DNA of 10,221 nucleotides, from the NCBI GenBank assembly GCA_046154695.1, contig JBJXFI010000417.1, positions 1 through 10,221 of the forward strand, given 5' to 3'. The number at the start of each line of letters is the position of its first letter. The first letter of the stretch is position 1. Below the pieces are notes generated by a model. The model worked only from the letters and a program-made list of their open reading frames with translations, was not told where the DNA came from and ran no database searches. Below, one piece after another: positions 7,173 to 10,221 of this stretch. The position numbers and the translations under genes are program-made. Source of the DNA: DALYLB01 sp046154695. GTDB taxonomy: Bacteria; Acidobacteriota; Blastocatellia; RBC074.

Positions 7173-7862
7173 TCATGCCGCGCTGCATGATTTTTCCGAG
7201 ACGATCTTCATGATCTCCTCGATCACCTGATCGATGGTCAGCGCGGAGGAGTCGATGAGAGTCGCATCTTCGGCCCGGGTGAGCGGGGAATCGGCGCGCG
7301 TCTTGTCGCGATGGTCCCGCGCCTCGATCTCCGCCCGCATACGGTCGAGCGAGGCGACGGCGACGCCGCGCGTCCGGTCCTCCTCGAAGCGGCGGCGGGC
7401 GCGGGCTTCCGAGCTCGCGTCGAGATAGATCTTGACGTCGGCTTCTGGAAAGACCTGCGTCCCGATGTCCCGCCCCTCCATCACGACGCCGCCGCCGCGG
7501 CCCATCTCCCGCTGCCGCTCGACCAGCGCGCGGCGGACGGCGGGAATGGCCGAGACGACCGAGGCCGCCTGGCTGACCCGCGGCGTGGCGATCTCGTCGC
7601 TGATGTCGCGCCCATCGATCCGCACCCGCATCGCCTCGACCGTCCCGCCGAGCTCGATCACCGATCCGGCCGCAATCCCTCCGATCCGGCCGTCGTCCTC
7701 GAGGGCGATGCCCTGCCGCATCGCCTGCCACGCGACCGCCCGGTACATCGCTCCGGTGTTGATGAAGAGATAGCCGAGCCGCCGCGCAAGCATCCTGGCG
7801 ATCGTGCTCTTGCCCGCGCCCGCGGGGCCGTCGATGGCGATGATGAGTTTGCGCTCGGTCAA
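7173..7862 (-). CDS. cmk: Cytidylate (CMP/dCMP) kinase
   Basis: CMP kinase transfers phosphate from ATP to CMP or dCMP in the cytosol, recycling pyrimidine nucleotides. From the TTG start the protein has 229 residues, the usual family length. The P-loop GPAGAGKST is at 12-20, NTGAMYRA follows, and the Cmk-specific EGRDIGTQVFPEADVKIYLDAS matches the nucleoside-binding and LID-preceding part. The tail ITIDQVIEEI-like helix is normal for the family. I chose the TTG at 7862 because AGGA (7872-7869) is six bases upstream and the mature-looking start MTERKLIIAIDG follows. The more distal ATG at 7916 would add 18 residues translated through a perfect hairpin (7881-7913) and has no family support. 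In many bacteria cmk sits next to rpsA; here it lies between ltaE and ribE. Confidence 0.93.
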   Translation of the reverse strand: MTERKLIIAIDGPAGAGKSTIARMLARRLGYLFINTGAMYRAVAWQAMRQGIALEDDGRIGGIAAGSVIELGGTVEAMRVRIDGRDISDEIATPRVSQAASVVSAIPAVRRALVERQREMGRGGGVVMEGRDIGTQVFPEADVKIYLDASSEARARRRFEEDRTRGVAVASLDRMRAEIEARDHRDKTRADSPLTRAEDATLIDSSALTIDQVIEEIMKIVSEKSCSAA

Positions 7863-7880
7863 TCCATTTCCTGGAAAGGA

Positions 7881-7920
7881 TCCGGCGCTCCGGCCCTGGG
7901 GCGGAGCGCCGGACATTTTT
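7881..7920. terminator. Perfect 12-bp hairpin between ltaE and cmk
   Basis: TCCGGCGCTCCG (7881-7892) and CGGAGCGCCGGA (7902-7913) are exact inverse complements around a nine-base loop. On the plus strand a CATTTTTC tract follows, giving a terminator layout against antisense transcription. On the minus (operon) strand it begins 10 bases after the ltaE stop, is preceded by AAAAA, and ends a few bases before the cmk ribosome-binding site with no T tract. It could therefore protect the ltaE mRNA 3' end, reduce read-through into cmk, or shape access to the cmk start. Confidence 0.5.
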
Positions 7921-7923
7921 CGA

Positions 7924-8964
7924 TCAATGCGATTGGAGAACGTCGCGGATCGCCGCGAGCGTCCGCTCGATCGCCCCCCGGCCCACGTCGTAGTGGGTGA
8001 CCATGCGCATCTCCCGCGGATTGATGCCGTTGGCGAGGACGCCGCGCGCGCGCAGCTCCTCCGTGAGCCGGGCGGTGGGGATGCCGGTCGCCGCGATATC
8101 GAAGATGGCGATGTTGGTCTGAACCCGCTCCGGGTCGATGGCGATGCCGGGCAGTCCGGCCAGCCCCTCCGCCAGCCGCCGGGCGTTGGCGTGGTCTTCG
8201 ATCAGGGCCTTCGGCGACTCGTCGATGGCGACCAGGCCCGCGGCGGCCAGCACGCCGGCCTGCCGCATTCCGCCGCCGAGCAGCTTGCGGACCGCGACGG
8301 CCTCCCGTATGAACTCCTTCTTCCCGACGATCAGCGAGCCGACGGGCGCCCCCAGCCCCTTCGAGAGGCAGAACATCACCGAATCGAAGGGCGCGGCGAT
8401 CTCCGCGACGGTCGCTCCGAGCGCCCGCGCGGCATTGAAGATGCGCGCCCCGTCGAGGTGGACCGGCAGGCCGAGCGCGTGCGCGCCGTCGCAGATCTCG
8501 CGCGCGGTCCGCGCCGGCAGCACCGAGCCGCCCGCCATGTTGTGCGAATTCTCAAGGGCGATCAGCGAAGTCGGCGTGACGTAATACGGCGCGCCGTGAT
8601 GAACCGCGCCGCGCACCAGGTTCCAGTCGAGCCGCCCCTCCTCGCCCCGAACGGAGCGAAGCGTCACCCCCGAGATCGCGGCGGCCGCGCCCATCTCATA
8701 ATTGTAGATATGGCTCCGCTCTTCGAGCACGACCTCCGTGCCCGGCCGCGTGTGCAGCCTGACGCAAATCTGATTGCCCATCGTTCCGCTCGGAACGAAG
8801 AGCCCGGCCTCCTTCCCGAGCAGCTCGGCCGCCCGTTCCTGCAGCCGGTTGACGGTCGGGTCCTCTCCGTACACGTCGTCGCCCACGTCGGCGCCGGCCA
8901 TCGCCCGCCGCATCGCCGCCGTCGGTTTCGTCACGGTGTCACTGCGCAGATCGATAAATTCCAT
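7924..8964 (-). CDS. ltaE: Low-specificity L-threonine aldolase
   Basis: A PLP-dependent enzyme that cleaves L-threonine or allo-threonine to glycine and acetaldehyde. The 346 residues fit the family. The start FIDLRSDTVTKPT is the classic N-terminus, with VGDDVYGEDPTVN (27-39) next. PLP contacts are visible: SGTMGN (59-64), the stacking histidine H85 in RSHIYNYE, ENSHNMAGG (138-146), HLDGARIFNA with D171 and R174, and the Schiff-base lysine K202 in CLSKGLGAPVGS. The gene starts only three bases after the hemW stop and has no recognisable ribosome-binding site, so translation is probably coupled to hemW. Related beta-hydroxy-amino-acid aldolases, including those specific for allo-threonine, cannot be distinguished by eye. 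Confidence 0.94.
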   Translation of the reverse strand: MEFIDLRSDTVTKPTAAMRRAMAGADVGDDVYGEDPTVNRLQERAAELLGKEAGLFVPSGTMGNQICVRLHTRPGTEVVLEERSHIYNYEMGAAAAISGVTLRSVRGEEGRLDWNLVRGAVHHGAPYYVTPTSLIALENSHNMAGGSVLPARTAREICDGAHALGLPVHLDGARIFNAARALGATVAEIAAPFDSVMFCLSKGLGAPVGSLIVGKKEFIREAVAVRKLLGGGMRQAGVLAAAGLVAIDESPKALIEDHANARRLAEGLAGLPGIAIDPERVQTNIAIFDIAATGIPTARLTEELRARGVLANGINPREMRMVTHYDVGRGAIERTLAAIRDVLQSH

Positions 8965-8967
8965 AGG

Positions 8968-10110
8968 TCATACGAACGCGGCGAACACTTCATTGGCCAG
9001 CACCGTGCCCGCGCGCGAGATCTTCATCCTCTCTTCCGTCAGTTCGATCAGTCCGGCCTCGCGCAGCCGCGCAAGCTCGCCGCCATACCGCTCGATCACC
9101 TTCACGCCGAACCGCCGGTGATGCTCGATCAGATCGACGCCGTTCTTCAGGCGAAGCCCGAGGAACAGCGATTCGCTCTGCCGATCCTCGTCGTCCAGCT
9201 CGATCCGCTCCGCCACCGGCGATTGGCCGCCTTCGACCTTCTCCAGATACTCGTGAATGTTGCGCGTGTTCGACCACCGGGCCCGCCCGTCATAGCCCGC
9301 GGCCGAAATGCCGAAGGCCAAATACGGCGCCCCCGTCCAGTACTTCAGATTGTGGCGCGACTCGAATCCGGGCCGGGCCCAGTTCGAGATCTCGTAATGA
9401 TCGAACCCGCGCCGCTCGGCCTCGTCCTTGAGCGTGAAGTACATCTCGACCGTCGCGTCATCGTCGATGGCCCGCAGCTCTCCGCGATCGATGCGGTGCA
9501 GCAGCGGCGCGTCCTTGTACAGCTCCAGCAGGTAGACCGAGAGATGATCGGGTTCGAGGGCGAAGGCCTCCGCCAGATTGCGCCGCCAGACATCCCGGCT
9601 CTGTTCGGGCAGCCCGGCGATCAGGTCGATGCTCACGTTTCGAAACCCCGCCGCCCGCGCCAGTCGGACGGCCTCGCGCGCCTCCTCCGCCGAATGCGAG
9701 CGGCCGATCATCCGTAACTCGCCGTCATCGAAGGACTGGACGCCGAAACTCAGACGGTTGACGCCGATTCCGCGCAGCGATTCGAGATACTCCCGGCCGA
9801 TCGTCCCCGGATTGGCCTCGGCGGTGATCTCCGCCTCCGGCGCCACCTCGAACTTCTCGCGGCAGCGGTCGATCAATCCCGACAACTGCGCGATCGTCAG
9901 CGTGGTCGGCGTTCCCCCGCCGAAATAGATCGTATCGACCCGGGCCATGGAGGATTGCCCCGCGCCCGCCGCGCCGCCGATCTCCCGCGTCAGGGCCTCC
10001 ACGTACCGCCGCGCGACTTCGGACTCATACCCGCCGGTCGCGAAATTGCAGTAGTGGCAGCGCGTCTCACAGAATGGAATATGAAGATAGATTCCCGCCG
10101 AATCGTTCAT
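8968..10110 (-). CDS. hemW: Radical SAM family haem chaperone HemW
   Basis: HemW, once annotated as an oxygen-independent coproporphyrinogen oxidase, binds haem and delivers it to membrane cytochromes. The 380 residues carry the radical SAM cluster motif CETRCHYC (C14, C18, C21) followed by NF, the SAM motif FGGGTPT (63-69), SFGVQSF (121-127), IDLIAGLPEQ (161-170) and the HemW-specific haem-binding HNLKYW (253-258). True HemN has a fourth cysteine directly after the motif (CxxxCxxCxC) and a longer N-terminal arm, and both are missing here, which supports HemW. The gene heads a five-gene minus-strand run and starts just inside an extended -10 promoter. No ribosome-binding site precedes its ATG. 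A later start would lose part of the first strand before the cysteines, so the ATG at 10110 is best. Confidence 0.94.
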   Translation of the reverse strand: MNDSAGIYLHIPFCETRCHYCNFATGGYESEVARRYVEALTREIGGAAGAGQSSMARVDTIYFGGGTPTTLTIAQLSGLIDRCREKFEVAPEAEITAEANPGTIGREYLESLRGIGVNRLSFGVQSFDDGELRMIGRSHSAEEAREAVRLARAAGFRNVSIDLIAGLPEQSRDVWRRNLAEAFALEPDHLSVYLLELYKDAPLLHRIDRGELRAIDDDATVEMYFTLKDEAERRGFDHYEISNWARPGFESRHNLKYWTGAPYLAFGISAAGYDGRARWSNTRNIHEYLEKVEGGQSPVAERIELDDEDRQSESLFLGLRLKNGVDLIEHHRRFGVKVIERYGGELARLREAGLIELTEERMKISRAGTVLANEVFAAFV

Positions 10111-10120
10111 AAAGACGGCC

Positions 10121-10129
10121 AGTATATCA
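10121..10129 (-). promoter_or_regulatory. Extended -10 promoter for the hemW operon
   Basis: On the minus strand TGATATACT is an extended -10 element (TG, one base, then TATACT with five of six matches). No good -35 box lies 16-18 bases upstream (GGCGGT at 17), as is usual for extended -10 promoters. The -10 box ends ten bases before the hemW ATG, so the transcript would carry only about three or four leader bases, which fits the lack of a ribosome-binding site. Confidence 0.5.
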
Positions 10130-10201
10130 CGGCCCCCCCCGGGACCGCCGAGCGCCGGCTTGGCGTAGGGCTTTGGGTGTGATTAAAAGTGGGACACAAG
10201 A

Positions 10202-10215
10202 GCCCCGATAGGGGC
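10202..10215. repeat. Small palindrome GCCCC-GATA-GGGGC at the window edge
   Basis: Five perfect base pairs surround a four-base loop, flanked by AGA before and GATGGA after. Its form resembles the AGCCCCGNNGGGGCGA cores of dispersed palindromic repeats known from several G+C-rich phyla. Only one copy is visible and the window ends six bases later, so it may equally be a terminator stem or chance. The interval 10111-10221 otherwise holds no gene. Confidence 0.25.
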
Positions 10216-10221
10216 GATGGA

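Noticed and set aside
7804..9717. 637-codon plus-strand open frame opposite cmk, ltaE and hemW
   Set aside because: The minus-strand frames carry clear catalytic motifs of three known enzymes. The opposing frame is a compositional artefact of high G+C codon bias, rich in Arg/Pro/His, with no recognisable domain.
2138..10140. Three runs of eight C (2138-2145, 2739-2746, 10133-10140) as possible phase-variation tracts
   Set aside because: In a G+C-rich 10-kb window one or two such runs are expected by chance. Two are intergenic and the third only touches the last codons of a gene.

Overview
The window is a G+C-rich bacterial chromosomal segment packed with housekeeping and biosynthesis genes. 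I see no phage genes, transposase, rRNA, tRNA or CRISPR array. The organism cannot be named from this sequence. Two small zinc-ribbon membrane proteins with a shared C-terminal motif, a fused MFS/spermidine-synthase-like protein and a RibBA of the long RibBX-like type together recall Acidobacteriota or a neighbouring deep lineage. That is an impression from family knowledge, not a demonstrated assignment.

Layout. (1) 1-1988, minus strand: a multi-pass membrane protein fused to a spermidine-synthase-like domain, cut off at the left edge. (2) 1989-2267: a divergent intergenic region with a terminator-like hairpin on the minus strand and a possible plus-strand promoter. (3) 2268-5195, plus strand: four genes, namely a zinc-ribbon membrane protein, a DHH/DHHA1 phosphoesterase, the queuosine enzyme QueF, and a second larger zinc-ribbon membrane protein. 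A terminator-like hairpin follows queF. (4) 5196-5267: a short convergent spacer. (5) 5268-10110, minus strand: a compact run transcribed in the order hemW, ltaE, cmk, ribE, ribBA. (6) 10111-10221: an extended -10 promoter just ahead of hemW, and a small palindrome at the right edge.

How the genes fit together. ribE and ribBA make two riboflavin-pathway proteins, but ribD and ribH are not in the window. The GTP cyclohydrolase II half of RibBA has lost all three zinc-ligand cysteines, so this locus may supply only the DHBP synthase step and the last step (riboflavin synthase). HemW (radical-SAM haem chaperone), threonine aldolase and CMP kinase are co-transcribed upstream without an obvious shared pathway. 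On the plus strand, QueF makes preQ1 for tRNA queuosine. Its DHH and zinc-ribbon neighbours have no known link to queuosine.

Most noteworthy points: the degenerate GCHII domain; the paired zinc-ribbon proteins with a matching C-terminal motif; a perfect 12-bp hairpin between ltaE and cmk that moves the likely cmk start to a TTG; and a near-leaderless hemW promoter. I found no clear evidence of a wholly new multi-gene system.
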